Positions 44,253 to 53,590 of a DNA stretch of 64,000 bases are shown piece after piece. How positions within the stretch are numbered: position 1 is the stretch's first letter; every line of letters begins with the position of its first letter. The notes below the pieces were generated by a model. It was not told the DNA's origin and searched no databases. It was given only the letters and a program-made list of their open reading frames with translations. The stretch is taken from positions 1-64,000 of the forward strand of contig CAXTVM010000007.1 of the NCBI GenBank assembly GCA_964247725.1. The letters run 5' to 3'. Position numbers and translations under genes: made by a program. This DNA comes from Lichenicola sp964247725 (lineage in GTDB: Bacteria > Pseudomonadota > Alphaproteobacteria > Acetobacterales > Acetobacteraceae).

Positions 44253-44614
44253 AGACCCGCCGCCGGCGCGGCTGGTCGACACGGGAATGCTGGCGCCGCA
44301 CGATCGCGTCGCCATCGAGCGGTCGGCGCAGCGGGCCGACTTCCCACGGCGCGAGCCTGCTGGCACACAGCGAGGGCGTGCTGGCCGAAATCGCAGAGGC
44401 GTTGCGGCAGCTGCTGACCGGGGTGAGGGTCGAGATCAGCGAGGGCAACCATGTCTGGCAGACCCACATGATCGAGTTCCTCGCGATCGGCACCGCGCTG
44501 CTGCCGCTGGACCAGGAGATCGCGCCGGAGCGGATCGTCGACCCGATCATGGGTGCTGTCGGTGAACGATTGAGCCCGATCGATCAGGCAGATTCTGACC
44601 TTAGGATCGTATAA
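44253..44614 (+). pseudogene. Frameshifted gene remnant, possibly YbjQ-like heavy-metal-binding
   Basis: From about 44370 one frame has strong coding-type composition and reads LTGVRVEISEGNHVWQTHMIEFLAIGTALLPL, which is reminiscent of the last strand pair of YbjQ-like putative heavy-metal-binding proteins (EFxAxGTA). Upstream of about 44345 the coding pattern continues in another frame (APHDRVAIERSAQ), so a frameshift is probable. The last 20 codons after about 44555 look non-native. The family assignment is weak; the remnant status is better supported. Confidence 0.3.
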
Positions 44615-44907
44615 TAGATATTATGCCAACTCACAGAGGTCGATCCGGTCCGGTCGATGAGACGCCAGATCGGGGGCACGGTAGCAGCAGAACCGAAAAC
44701 ACGACTATCGGGCCCATCCCAAACATGTTCCAATATCGGAGCAGGATGCCAATCATCTGATTGTTCAGCCAATAGATCCGTTCCTACGATTTCGTAGAAC
44801 TCGCCCCACGCCGAAGCTAAGGGCACCGCATCGGCATTGGTAGAATACCAGCCCTGGTCATTGCTCGGCCCCAGTCGACAGGATCGGTAATCTCTGCACG
44901 ACAACAT
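44584..44907 (-). CDS. Small hypothetical protein in a low-GC patch
   Basis: A 107-residue frame starting at an ATG with GAGG five bases upstream. The protein is rich in Ser, Trp and acidic residues (GWYSTNADAVPLASAWGEFYEIVGTDLL) and matches nothing I recognise. Its base composition is clearly more AT-rich than the flanking genes, and it lies near an insertion hot spot next to tRNA-Val, so recent acquisition is likely. It could be a fragment or an antitoxin- or immunity-like protein, but nothing shows this. Confidence 0.4.
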   Translation of the reverse strand: MLSCRDYRSCRLGPSNDQGWYSTNADAVPLASAWGEFYEIVGTDLLAEQSDDWHPAPILEHVWDGPDSRVFGSAATVPPIWRLIDRTGSTSVSWHNIYYTILRSESA

Positions 44908-45208
44908 GCCTACCTCAGCTTCTTCATCCTTGGTTCTAGTGAATTAAGAAGGAAGCTAAGGCTTACCATACTGGTCTCAACCACGGCCCTTGCATCAGGT
45001 GCGTTTGACTCGGCATTTGGGGCGTCTAGAGGTCGGCTTTGCCATTCTGCAACCTGAGGGCATAGCGCCGCCTCGGCCTAATCCAATCATGGTGCATCTT
45101 GATCTTTAAGAATTCCTACGGACCCTAAATCGAAAGGCCTTCCTTGAAGGCGGTTTCCAAAGGCACCGCCTTTGGTGGGGTCCAGGGGCAAAGCCCCCGG
45201 CCTTGCTG
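44908..45208. other. AT-rich gap ending in a hairpin cluster after spoVR
   Basis: No gene is seen from 44908 to 45130, and the sequence is AT-rich. From 45137 to about 45200 there are three successive dyads (see the terminator entry), including a partial third copy of the 153-bp repeat's right end (GGGTCCAGGGGCAAAGCCCCCGGCCTTG) that runs up to the spoVR stop. Confidence 0.6.
45137..45203 (-). terminator. Tandem hairpins downstream of spoVR
   Basis: Three dyads lie just beyond the spoVR stop: GCCTTC-CTT-GAAGGC (45137-45151), CCAAAGGC-ACC-GCCTTTGG (45157-45175) and a GGGGC-AAA-GCCCC type stem inside the repeat end (about 45186-45203). Each has a 3-base loop. Read from spoVR, the GC stem comes first and the A/T-flanked stems follow, consistent with a compound terminator. 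Confidence 0.65.
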
Positions 45209-46780
45209 CTAGGCGCCGGCGCGCGGCGGCGAGGCCAGATGCGTGGCCAGCACGCTCTCGGTCTGGGTGTCGATCTCGAGCAGCTTGACCTCGTAGCCCC
45301 AGAGGTCGGCGAGCTGGCGCAGCGAGGCGCGGGCATCCTTCTCGTCGAGCAGGTGGCCCGGCGTGGTGCGGTGCTGCAGCCGCAGGCAGCGGTCGCCGGT
45401 GAGGTCGACGTCGACGATCTCGATGTCGACGTAGTAGGTGCTGGGATCGTAGGAGCGCGCGACGCTGCGGCGGATGTCGCGGTAGCCGTCCTGGTTGTGG
45501 ATCGCGTCGACCAGCAGATAGGGCTTGTCGGCATCGTCGCGCAGCCGGAACAGCTTGAACTGGCGCATCACCGCGGGCGACAGGAACTGCTGCAGGAAGC
45601 TCTCGTCGCGGTAGTTGGCCCACGCCTCCTTCAGCGTGCCGACGGCGTCGCCGTTGCCGGCGATGTCGGAGAACCAGGCGCGGTCCTCGTCGGTGGGGGC
45701 CAGGCAGACGCGCTCGATGTCGGTCATGATCGCGTAGCCGAGCGCATACGGGTTGAAGTTGGGGCCGCCGCCATTGTCGAAGCCGGGCTGGGTGATGACG
45801 TTGGTGGTCGAGTGGATGGTCTCCAGGAAGGCGGCGTCGTCGATCTGGCCGGTCTCGTGCAGGCGCGCCATGATGCGGTAGTGCACCCAGGTGGCGCAGC
45901 CCTCGTTCATCATCTTGGCTTGGGGCTGCGGATAGAAGTACTGCGCGATCAGCCGCACGATGCGGATGATCTCGCGCTCCCAGGGGGCAAGCCGCGGCGC
46001 GTTCTTCTCCAGGAAATAGAGCAGGTTCTCTTCCGGCAGGCCCAGCCGGCGGCGGCGCTCGGCGGCGTTGTCGAGGCTCTTCTCCGCCTTCGAGCCCGGC
46101 ACCGTGCGCCAGAGGTCGTTGAACACGCGGTCCTCGTGGTCGCGGCGGTCGCGGTCGCGCTGCTGCTCGGCCTTCAAGTCCATTACCCGGGCGCCGCTGT
46201 GGCGGTGCACGCCCTGGTTCTGCAGCGCGTGCGCCGCGTCCAGCACGCGCTCGACCGCGCGCACGCCGTGCCGCTCCTCGCAGCGCGCGATGTAGCCGCG
46301 CGCGAACTCGAGGTAGTCGAGGATGCCGGACGGCTCGGTCCACTCGCGGAACAGCCGGTTGTTCTTGAAGAAATGGTTGTGGCCGAACGCGGCGTGGGCG
46401 ATCACCAGCGCCTGCATGGTGGCGCTGTTCTCTTCCATCAGGTAGCTGATGCAGGGGCTGGAGTTGATCACCACCTCGTAGGCCAGCCCCATCAGCCCGC
46501 GCCGATAGGCGTTCTCGTGGCCGACGAAGCGCTTGCCGAACGACCAGTGCTTGTAGATCAGCGGCATGCCGTGGGAGGTGTAGACGTCGAGCATCTGCTC
46601 CGACGTGATGACCTCGATGCGGTTTGGGTAGACGTCGAGCTTGAGCTCGTCGAGGGCGATGCGCTCGATCGCGTCGTAGGACCGGCGCAGGATGTCGAAG
46701 TCCCAGTCCGAGCCGCTGTAGAGCAGGCCAGGCGACGACGCCGGGCGTGGCCCCCCGCCCACGATGTCGAGCGGGCTCAC
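45209..46780 (-). CDS. SpoVR family protein
   Basis: A 523-residue SpoVR/YcgB family protein of unknown activity. It carries WDFDILRRSYDAIERIALDELKLDVYPNRIEVIT near the N-terminus and PGFDNGGGPNFNPYALGYAIM centrally, both family hallmarks. The start is a GTG whose GTGA overlaps the stop of yeaH by four bases, so the two are translationally coupled. Its association with PrkA and YeaH is widely conserved and linked to stress and stationary-phase survival. Confidence 0.87.
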   Translation of the reverse strand: MSPLDIVGGGPRPASSPGLLYSGSDWDFDILRRSYDAIERIALDELKLDVYPNRIEVITSEQMLDVYTSHGMPLIYKHWSFGKRFVGHENAYRRGLMGLAYEVVINSSPCISYLMEENSATMQALVIAHAAFGHNHFFKNNRLFREWTEPSGILDYLEFARGYIARCEERHGVRAVERVLDAAHALQNQGVHRHSGARVMDLKAEQQRDRDRRDHEDRVFNDLWRTVPGSKAEKSLDNAAERRRRLGLPEENLLYFLEKNAPRLAPWEREIIRIVRLIAQYFYPQPQAKMMNEGCATWVHYRIMARLHETGQIDDAAFLETIHSTTNVITQPGFDNGGGPNFNPYALGYAIMTDIERVCLAPTDEDRAWFSDIAGNGDAVGTLKEAWANYRDESFLQQFLSPAVMRQFKLFRLRDDADKPYLLVDAIHNQDGYRDIRRSVARSYDPSTYYVDIEIVDVDLTGDRCLRLQHRTTPGHLLDEKDARASLRQLADLWGYEVKLLEIDTQTESVLATHLASPPRAGA

Positions 46781-48072
46781 GCGACCTCCGGCCGCCGGGC
46801 GAACAGGTCGCGGAACACCGGGAAGATGTCCTTCTTGTCGGCGACCTGGCGCATCACCAGCCGCTCGTTCGCCTCGGCGACGGTGCGGTAGCCGCGCCAC
46901 AGGTCGGTCTCGCCGCGGATCACGGCGCCGGAGCCGACGATCTCGATGTAGGCGTAGTACTGCACCAGCGACAGGATCTGCTCCTGCAGCAGCGCGCAGG
47001 ATTTCGGCGTGTCGGAGCCGGAGTTGTCGCCGTCGGACGCCTGCGCCACGTAGATGTTCCAGCCGTCGGAGGGGTAGCGCTCCGACTGCACCCGCAGCAG
47101 CTCGATCAGGGCCGAGGAGACCACGGTGCCGCCGGTGCGCGGATCGTGGAAGAAGGTGTCCTCGTCGACCTCCTCGGCGACCTCGGCATGGCGGATGAAC
47201 ACCACGTCGACCCGCTTGTAGCGGCGCTCCAGGAACACGTGCAGCAACAGGAAGAACTGCTTGGCGAGGTCCTTCATGCGCTCGGTCATCGAGCCGGACA
47301 CGTCCATCAGGCAGAACATCACCGCGCGGGTGGACGGCATCGGCGTCAGCGTGAAGCGGCGGTAGCGTAGATCGACCGGATCGATCCACGGCACCCGCCC
47401 CATGCGGCGCAGCGCCACCTCCAGCTCGGAGCGGAGCGCCAGCAGCTTCGCCTGGTCCTCCTCGCCGCCGTCCCGCTCCAGCGCCTCGATGCGCAGCTCG
47501 AGGTCGAGCACGGTCTCGCTCTTCGGCCGCTTCAGCCCGATGCGGCGCGCCATCGAGTGGCGCATGGTGCGGCCGAGGTCGAGCTGCGACGGCGAGCCGT
47601 CGCTGCTGAGCCCGGCGCGGCTGACGCTGACCGCGTCGGTGGTGGTGATCTGCCGCTTGACCAGGTCGGGCAGCTCGAGGTCGTCGAAGAACACGTCGAG
47701 GAACTCGTCGCGGCTTAGCACGAAGCGGAAGCTGTCCTCGCCCCCGCCGTCCTGGCCACCCTCGCCCGCGCCGGCACCGCCCTTGGCCGCCCCGCCCTTC
47801 GGCCGCTGGATGCGGTCGCCAGGCGAGAACACCTTGTTGCCCGACAGCACGATGTCGCGGACGCCGCTCGAGAACACGCGGTGCAGGGTCGGCTCGTGCA
47901 GCGCGTCGGAGGGGATCGAGATCGACCGGCCCTGCCCGACCTCGCGCAGCTTGCCCGACGTCACCGCGTCGCGTGCCGCGCGCTGCACCGCCTCCCTGGC
48001 TCGGACGAGCACGCGACGACGGTTCTCGATGTTCTTGCCATGCGGATTGGGACGGCGGTCGATGATGTCCAC
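46777..48072 (-). CDS. yeaH: YeaH/YhbH family protein (DUF444)
   Basis: A 431-residue protein of the DUF444 family. The C-terminal half contains a von-Willebrand-A-like metal site DVSGSMTERMKDLAK (about 267-281) and a following HAEVAEEVDEDTFF block. It starts at a GTG. It sits between prkA (21 bases upstream) and spoVR (4-base overlap), matching the yeaG-yeaH-ycgB arrangement. The biochemical role is unknown; in enterobacteria the YeaG kinase and YeaH interact. Confidence 0.87.
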   Translation of the reverse strand: MDIIDRRPNPHGKNIENRRRVLVRAREAVQRAARDAVTSGKLREVGQGRSISIPSDALHEPTLHRVFSSGVRDIVLSGNKVFSPGDRIQRPKGGAAKGGAGAGEGGQDGGGEDSFRFVLSRDEFLDVFFDDLELPDLVKRQITTTDAVSVSRAGLSSDGSPSQLDLGRTMRHSMARRIGLKRPKSETVLDLELRIEALERDGGEEDQAKLLALRSELEVALRRMGRVPWIDPVDLRYRRFTLTPMPSTRAVMFCLMDVSGSMTERMKDLAKQFFLLLHVFLERRYKRVDVVFIRHAEVAEEVDEDTFFHDPRTGGTVVSSALIELLRVQSERYPSDGWNIYVAQASDGDNSGSDTPKSCALLQEQILSLVQYYAYIEIVGSGAVIRGETDLWRGYRTVAEANERLVMRQVADKKDIFPVFRDLFARRPEVA

Positions 48073-48093
48073 GCGTTCAGACCATCCCCGCCA

Positions 48094-50040
48094 TCATGCC
48101 GACTGCTTCACGCGCATGTACCACTCGACCAGCCGGCGCACCTGGCGCTCGGTATAGCCGCGAGCGACCATGCGGGCGACGAACTGCCCGTGCTTGGTCT
48201 CGGTATCGCCGTCCTTCTTGGAGCCGAAGCTGATCACCGGCAGCAGGTCTTCGACCTGGCTGAACATCCGCTTCTCGATCACGTCGCGGATCTTCTCGTA
48301 GCTGGTCCAGGACGGGTTGTTGCCGCCGCGGTTGGCGCGCGAGCGCAGCGAGAACTTCACGACCTCGTTGCGGAAGTCCTTCGGGTTGGCGATGCCGGCC
48401 GGCTTCTCGATCTTGGTCAGCTCGGCGTTCAGCAGCTCGCGGCTCAGCATCTGGCCGGTGTCGGGATCCTTGAAGTCCTGGTCCTCGATCCAGGCATCGG
48501 CATAGTCGAGGTAGCGGTCGAACAGGTTCTGGCCGTAATCGTGGTAGCTCTCGAGATAGGCCTTCTGGATCTCGTTGCCGACGAACTCGGCGTAGCGGCT
48601 GGCGAGGTCCGACTTCAGCGCCGCGAGGTACGACGCCTCCACCTCGGCCGGGAACTGCTCGCGGCGCACCGCCTGCTCCAGCACGTACATCAGGTGCACC
48701 GGGTCGGCGGCGACCTCGGTCGGGTCGTGGTTGAAGGTGGCCGACAGCACCTTGAAGGCGAAGCGGGTGGAGACGCCGTCCATGCCCTCGTCGACGCCGG
48801 CGGCGTCGCGATACTCCTGCATGGTCTTGGCCTTGGGATCGGTCTCGCGGATGTTCTCGCCGTCATAGACGCGCATCTTGGCGAACTGCGAGGAGTTCGG
48901 ATGCGCCTTCAGACGCGACAGCACCGCGAACCGCGCCAGCATCTCCAGCGTGTTGGGCGCGCACGGCGCCTCGCCCAGCGCCGAGCCCTGGATCAGCTTG
49001 TGGTAGATCCGGGTCTCCTCGGTGGCGCGCAGGCAGTACGGCACCTTGACCACGCAGACCCGGTCGAGGAACGCCTCGTTGGTACGGTTGTTGCGGAAGC
49101 TCTGCCACTCGGCCTCGTTCGAGTGGGCCAGGATCATGCCGGTGAACGGGATCGAGCCGATGTTCTCGGTGCCGACGTAGTTGCCTTCCTGCGTCGCCGT
49201 CAGCAGCGGGTGCAGCATCTTGATCGGCGCCTTGAACATCTCGACGAACTCGAGGATGCCCTGGTTGGCGCGGTTGAGGCCGCCGGAGAACCCGTATGCG
49301 TCGGGATCGTTCTGGCTGTGGCTCTCGAGCTGGCGGATGTCGACCTTGCCGACCAGCGCCGAGACGTCCTGGTTGTTGTCGTCGCCGGGCTCGGTCTTGG
49401 CGATCGCGATCTGGCGCAGCTTGGAGGGGTGCAGCTTCACCACGCGGAAGCGCGAGATGTCGCCGTCGAACTCCTCGAGCCGCTTCATCGCCCACGGGCT
49501 GGCGATGCCGGTCAGCACGCGCTTGGGGATGCCGTAGCGCTGCAGCAGGCTCGGCCCCATGCGCTCGACGTCGAACAGCCCGAGCGGGCTCTCGAACACC
49601 GGACTCAGGTGGCGGCCGGCCTTCAGCACGTAGATCGGCTCGCGCTCCATCAGCGTCTTCAGCCGCTCGCCGAGCGAGGACTTGCCGCCGCCGACCGGCC
49701 CCAGCAGATAGAGGATCTGCTTGCGCTCCTCCAGGCCCTGCGCCGCGTGCCGGAAGAAGCCGACGATGCGCTCGACCGTCTCCTCCATGCCGTGGAAGTC
49801 GGAGAAGGCCGGATAGACGCGGATGGTGCGGTTCATGAACACCCGCGCCATGCGGGCGTCCTTCGAGGTGTCGATGGTCTCCGGCTCGCCGACCGCCTTC
49901 AGCATGCGCTCGGCCGCGGTGGCGTAGCAGGACGGATCGCTCAGGCAGAGCTCGAGGTACTCGGCGAGACTCATCTCCGTCTCGCGACGCTCGTCGCGCA
50001 TCGCGGTCGCCAGGGTGAACACGTCGTCGAGCGGCGCCAT
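48094..50040 (-). CDS. prkA: Serine protein kinase PrkA (YeaG)
   Basis: A 648-residue PrkA. The AAA-like N-terminal domain has Walker A GPVGGGKSS (114-122) and EFVEMFKAPIKMLHPLLTATQEGNY around Walker B; the C-terminal kinase-like domain starts near 380. Length and end-to-end similarity to YeaG are typical. GGGAA lies seven bases before the ATG. First gene of the prkA-yeaH-spoVR operon. Its promoter must lie in 50041-50428. Confidence 0.92.
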   Translation of the reverse strand: MAPLDDVFTLATAMRDERRETEMSLAEYLELCLSDPSCYATAAERMLKAVGEPETIDTSKDARMARVFMNRTIRVYPAFSDFHGMEETVERIVGFFRHAAQGLEERKQILYLLGPVGGGKSSLGERLKTLMEREPIYVLKAGRHLSPVFESPLGLFDVERMGPSLLQRYGIPKRVLTGIASPWAMKRLEEFDGDISRFRVVKLHPSKLRQIAIAKTEPGDDNNQDVSALVGKVDIRQLESHSQNDPDAYGFSGGLNRANQGILEFVEMFKAPIKMLHPLLTATQEGNYVGTENIGSIPFTGMILAHSNEAEWQSFRNNRTNEAFLDRVCVVKVPYCLRATEETRIYHKLIQGSALGEAPCAPNTLEMLARFAVLSRLKAHPNSSQFAKMRVYDGENIRETDPKAKTMQEYRDAAGVDEGMDGVSTRFAFKVLSATFNHDPTEVAADPVHLMYVLEQAVRREQFPAEVEASYLAALKSDLASRYAEFVGNEIQKAYLESYHDYGQNLFDRYLDYADAWIEDQDFKDPDTGQMLSRELLNAELTKIEKPAGIANPKDFRNEVVKFSLRSRANRGGNNPSWTSYEKIRDVIEKRMFSQVEDLLPVISFGSKKDGDTETKHGQFVARMVARGYTERQVRRLVEWYMRVKQSA

Positions 50041-50428
50041 AGCTAAGTTCCCTCGTCAGTCGCTGAGCCTGTCGGTGTGCGTCGCCGCGCCGGGAAATCG
50101 GGTCGCCGGGTCCGCCGCACCCGGCCCTGCGGCCGGGTCTCAGCGATCCGCGCGATGTCCCTGCCCTGCGCCCCAGTCCTCCGTCAGGCAAGCCACGGCG
50201 GGTCAGCTGCCAGGAAGCCGGCATCTTCCGTCCAGGGCCCGGGTGGCTCGTTCGCGATCCCGTGCGCCGACCGCCTCGGCCGTCGCTTAGTGAAGGCTAT
50301 CGCCGCCCCAACGCGCGTTTCAACTAAATTGCAGGGCTGGGTTGCGCCGGAGCCAAGGGCACCGGCGGCGTGACACGATAGTCACAAACGACGTCGCGCC
50401 ACCGCGATGCGCTACCGGCCGGCCGCGG
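50041..50428. promoter_or_regulatory. Promoter region of the prkA operon, with a dyad
   Basis: No gene is supported in this 388-base stretch. It contains the dyad GTGAC-ACGATA-GTCAC at 50370-50385, near an AT-richer patch (50310-50340). The downstream MBL gene ends at 50429 on the same strand, so the region must both end that transcript and start prkA. No clear GGAAC-type extracytoplasmic sigma promoter was found by eye. Confidence 0.4.
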
Positions 50429-51244
50429 CTAGAACGACAGCACCATCCCGTCGAACGCGGCCTCCAGCCCAGCCGGCAGGCTCCGCTGCATCCAGTCCCA
50501 ATCCATGTCCGTGCCCATGTGGGTGAGCACCGTGCGCCGCACCCGGAGGCGGTGCGACCAGCCGGCGACCAGCGACAGGTCGGCATGCGCCGGATGCGGC
50601 TGACGCTGGAAGCAGTCCACCAGCCAGGTGTCGCTGCCGGCAATGACGGCCATCGCGGTGTCATCGAGCGACACCACGTCGGTCGAGTAGCTGAACCGCC
50701 CGACGCGGAGGCCGAGCGTGGTGCCGCGCCCGTGCCGCTGCTCGAACAGGGCGAGCTCCATCCCGCCTGCGGCGAGGCGGTCGCCGGCCGCGACCTCCCG
50801 CGGCACCAGCACCGGGCGGTAGAAGCCGGGCGGCGCCCAGGGCCGGAAGGCGTAGGCGAAGCGCTGGTGCAGCTCGGCCAGCACCGCCGCCGTGCCGTGC
50901 ACGGTGATCGGCCGGTCGAGGATCCGGTTCAGCGTGCGCACGTCGTCGAGCCCGGCGACATGGTCGGCGTGAGCGTGGGTGTAGAGGATCGAGTCGACGC
51001 GGCCGATGCCGCAGGCGAGCAGCTGCGGCTTCAGGTCCGGGCCGGTATCGACCAGCAGCCGGACGCCGTCGGCGGCCTCCAGCACGATCGAGGCGCGGCT
51101 GCGCCGGTTGCGCGGCTCGGCCGGGTCGCACACGCCCCAGTCGCCGGTGCCGTCGGCGCCGCCCAGCATCGGTACGCCGGCGGAGCCGCCGCAGCCGAGC
51201 ACGATTACCCGCCCAAGGCCAGGCACCCGCCCAAGGTCAGGCAC
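50429..51244 (-). CDS. MBL-fold metal-dependent hydrolase (PhnP-like)
   Basis: A protein of about 271 residues with the metallo-beta-lactamase fold. VIVLGCGGSAGVP and GDWGVCDPAEPRNRRSRAS at the N-terminus, then THAHADHVAGLDD as the metal motif, match the PhnP/phosphodiesterase-like group. The start is uncertain: GTG codons at 51244, 51226 and 51202 are all in frame and lie in two near-identical 18-base units. It follows tatD by eight bases and ends the eight-gene run. Relatives act on cyclic phosphates, but the substrate here is unknown. Confidence 0.8.
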   Translation of the reverse strand: MPDLGRVPGLGRVIVLGCGGSAGVPMLGGADGTGDWGVCDPAEPRNRRSRASIVLEAADGVRLLVDTGPDLKPQLLACGIGRVDSILYTHAHADHVAGLDDVRTLNRILDRPITVHGTAAVLAELHQRFAYAFRPWAPPGFYRPVLVPREVAAGDRLAAGGMELALFEQRHGRGTTLGLRVGRFSYSTDVVSLDDTAMAVIAGSDTWLVDCFQRQPHPAHADLSLVAGWSHRLRVRRTVLTHMGTDMDWDWMQRSLPAGLEAAFDGMVLSF

Positions 51245-51246
51245 CC
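51211..51246. repeat. Two 18-bp tandem units at the MBL gene start
   Basis: Bases 51211-51228 and 51229-51246 are the same 18-base unit (GCCCAAGG(C/T)CAGGCACCC) with one difference. They encode VPDLGR and VPGLGR at the very N-terminus. Each unit carries a GTG codon, so unit number changes the protein start by six residues without a frameshift. Confidence 0.8.
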
Positions 51247-51252
51247 GCAACG

Positions 51253-52038
51253 TCAGCCGGCCTTGTTGAACAGGCGGTGGAAGTTGGCGCTGGTCAGCCG
51301 GGCCAGCTCGGACGGGTCCAGGCCGCGCACCGCCGCCAGGGCCGACGCGGTATGCGCCACGAAGGCGGGCTCGTTGCGCCGGCCGCGCCGGGGCACCGGG
51401 GCCAGGAACGGCGCGTCGGTCTCGACCAGCAACCGGTCGGCGGGCACGGCGGCGGCGATGTCGCGCAGCGCCTGCGACTTCGGGAAGGTCAGGATGCCGG
51501 AGAAGCTGATCGAGCCGCCAAGCGAGAGTGCTGCCTCGGCGAGGCCGGCGCCGGAGCTGAAGCAGTGCAGCACGAAGCGGAACGGGCCGCCGGCGACGTG
51601 CTCGTCCCGCAGGATCGCGGCAACGTCGTCGTCGGCGTCGCGGGCATGGATCACCAGCGGCAGATCGGCCAGCCGGGCCGCACGCAGGTGGGCGCGGAAG
51701 CTGTCCGCCTGCAGGGCGCGGACCTCCGGACCGCCATGGATGTAGTCGAGCCCGGTCTCGCCGATACCAACCACCTCCGGGGTCCCGGCCATCGCCGCCA
51801 GCCGCTCCGGCGTCGGCAGCGCCCCCTCGCCCACATGGTCGGGATGGGTGCCGATCGTGCACCAGATCCGGAGGCCGGGGCGGGCGTGGCCCGTCAGCGC
51901 GCGGTTCAGCGGCGCCGCCGACAGCCGGGTGCCGATGGTGACCATGCCGCCAAGCCCGGCCTCCACGGCGCGGTCCAGCAGGCCGGCCATCTCGTCCGGC
52001 TGGAAGTGGTCCAGGTGGCAGTGGCTGTCGATCAGCAT
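51253..52038 (-). CDS. tatD: TatD family hydrolase
   Basis: A 261-residue TIM-barrel metal-dependent hydrolase, a probable 3'-5' DNA/RNA nuclease. It begins MLIDSHCHLD with the HxH metal motif; it also has IGETGLDYIHG, VIHARDADDD and LVETDAPFLAPVP with the catalytic Asp. The ATG at 52038 lies seven bases after metG stops, so they are coupled. Downstream partner of metG and holB in many alphaproteobacteria. Confidence 0.87.
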   Translation of the reverse strand: MLIDSHCHLDHFQPDEMAGLLDRAVEAGLGGMVTIGTRLSAAPLNRALTGHARPGLRIWCTIGTHPDHVGEGALPTPERLAAMAGTPEVVGIGETGLDYIHGGPEVRALQADSFRAHLRAARLADLPLVIHARDADDDVAAILRDEHVAGGPFRFVLHCFSSGAGLAEAALSLGGSISFSGILTFPKSQALRDIAAAVPADRLLVETDAPFLAPVPRRGRRNEPAFVAHTASALAAVRGLDPSELARLTSANFHRLFNKAG

Positions 52039-52045
52039 GCCAGGA

Positions 52046-53590
52046 TCAGCCGGGTGCCGCGGCGGGCTCGACATGGCGTGGGAAGATGCCTTGCGGCGAC
52101 GGCAGCGGCAGCCCGGCCGGCAGCGGTGCGGCCAGCGAGGCCAGCAGCCGCGCGTCGGCCGGCACGCCGAGCTGGTCGAGCAGGCGGCCCATGCTGTCCG
52201 GCATGAACGGCAGCAGCACGGTGGCGACCTGGCGGAGCACGTCGGCCAGCACCCGCAGCACCGAGGCCATCCGGACCGCATCGGTCCTGCGGAGCGCCCA
52301 CGGCGCCTGCCGGTCGACATAGCCGTTGCCGGCACGGATCACCCGCCACGCCTCCTCCAGCGCCTCGTGCAGCGCCTGCCGGTCGATCAGGGCGCGCAGC
52401 CGGTCCGGCAGGCTCTCAGCATGGGCCAGCAGGGCGGCGTCGTCCTCGGTGACGGGCCCGCGATGCGGCAGCCGGCCGTCGCAGTGGCGGGCGACCTGCG
52501 ACAGCGTGCGCTGCGCCAGGTTGCCGAGGTCGTTGGCGAGCTCGACGTTGAGGCGGGAGACCAGCGCGCGCCGGCTGAAGTCGCCGTCGCCGCCGAACGG
52601 CACCTCACGCAGCAGGAAGTAGCGTACCGCGTCGACGCCGAACTCGGCTGCGAGCCCGCGAGGGTCGACCACGTTGCCGACCGACTTGCTCATCTTCTCG
52701 CCGTCCGCGGTCCACCAGCCGTTGGCGAACACGCGACGCGGCGGCTCCAGGCCGGCGGCCATCAGGAAGGCCGGCCAGAACACCGCATGGAAGCGGATGA
52801 TCTCCTTGCCGACCAGGTGCAGGTCGGCCGGCCAGAAGCGCCAGAGCTCGGCGGTCTCGTCGGGATAGCCAAGTGACGTGATGTAGTTCACCAGCGCGTC
52901 CCACCAGACGTAGATCACGTGGTCGGGATCGCCCGGCACCGGCACGCCCCAGCGGAAGCTGGTGCGGCTGATCGAGAGGTCGCGCAGGCCCTGGCGAACG
53001 AAGCTCAGCACCTCGTTGCGGCGGCCGGGCGGGCCGATGAAGTCCGGATGGGCCTCGTAGTGCGCCAGCAACCGGTCCTGCCAGTCGGACAGGCGGAAGA
53101 AGTAGGACGGCTCGGTGACCCACTCCACCGGCGCGCCGCTCGGCGCCACGCGGGTGCCGTCGGCACGCACCACCAGCTCGTCCTCGCCGTAGAAGCTCTC
53201 GTCCCGGGTCGCATACCAGCCCGCGTAGGAGCCGAGATAGATCTGGCCAGCCGCCTCCAGCCGCCGCCACAGCGCCTCGCAGGCGCGGAGGTGACGTGGC
53301 TCGGTGGTGCGGATGAAGTCGTCGAAGGACACGTTCATCGCCACCGCGAGGTCGTGGAACTCGGCCGAGACGCGGTCGACGAAGGCCTGCGGCTCCATGC
53401 CGGCGGCGCGTGCGGCCTGCTCGACCTTCTGGCCGTGCTCGTCGGTGCCGGTCAGGAAGAACACCCGGTCGCCATCCATCCGGTGCCAGCGCGCGATGAC
53501 GTCGGCCGCGATCGACGTGTAGGCGTGCCCCAGATGGGGGGCACCGTTCACGTAGTAGATCGGCGTGGTGATGGTGTAGCGCTGGGTCAT
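52046..53590 (-). CDS. metG: Methionine--tRNA ligase
   Basis: A 514-residue class I aminoacyl-tRNA synthetase. The HIGH-type motif is HLGH at 19-22 and the KMSKS loop is at 299-303; the zinc-knuckle four-cysteine insertion is absent, as in the shorter subgroup, and there is no C-terminal EMAP-like tRNA-binding domain. It charges tRNA-Met. ATG overlaps the holB stop by four bases. Confidence 0.94.
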   Translation of the reverse strand: MTQRYTITTPIYYVNGAPHLGHAYTSIAADVIARWHRMDGDRVFFLTGTDEHGQKVEQAARAAGMEPQAFVDRVSAEFHDLAVAMNVSFDDFIRTTEPRHLRACEALWRRLEAAGQIYLGSYAGWYATRDESFYGEDELVVRADGTRVAPSGAPVEWVTEPSYFFRLSDWQDRLLAHYEAHPDFIGPPGRRNEVLSFVRQGLRDLSISRTSFRWGVPVPGDPDHVIYVWWDALVNYITSLGYPDETAELWRFWPADLHLVGKEIIRFHAVFWPAFLMAAGLEPPRRVFANGWWTADGEKMSKSVGNVVDPRGLAAEFGVDAVRYFLLREVPFGGDGDFSRRALVSRLNVELANDLGNLAQRTLSQVARHCDGRLPHRGPVTEDDAALLAHAESLPDRLRALIDRQALHEALEEAWRVIRAGNGYVDRQAPWALRRTDAVRMASVLRVLADVLRQVATVLLPFMPDSMGRLLDQLGVPADARLLASLAAPLPAGLPLPSPQGIFPRHVEPAAAPG

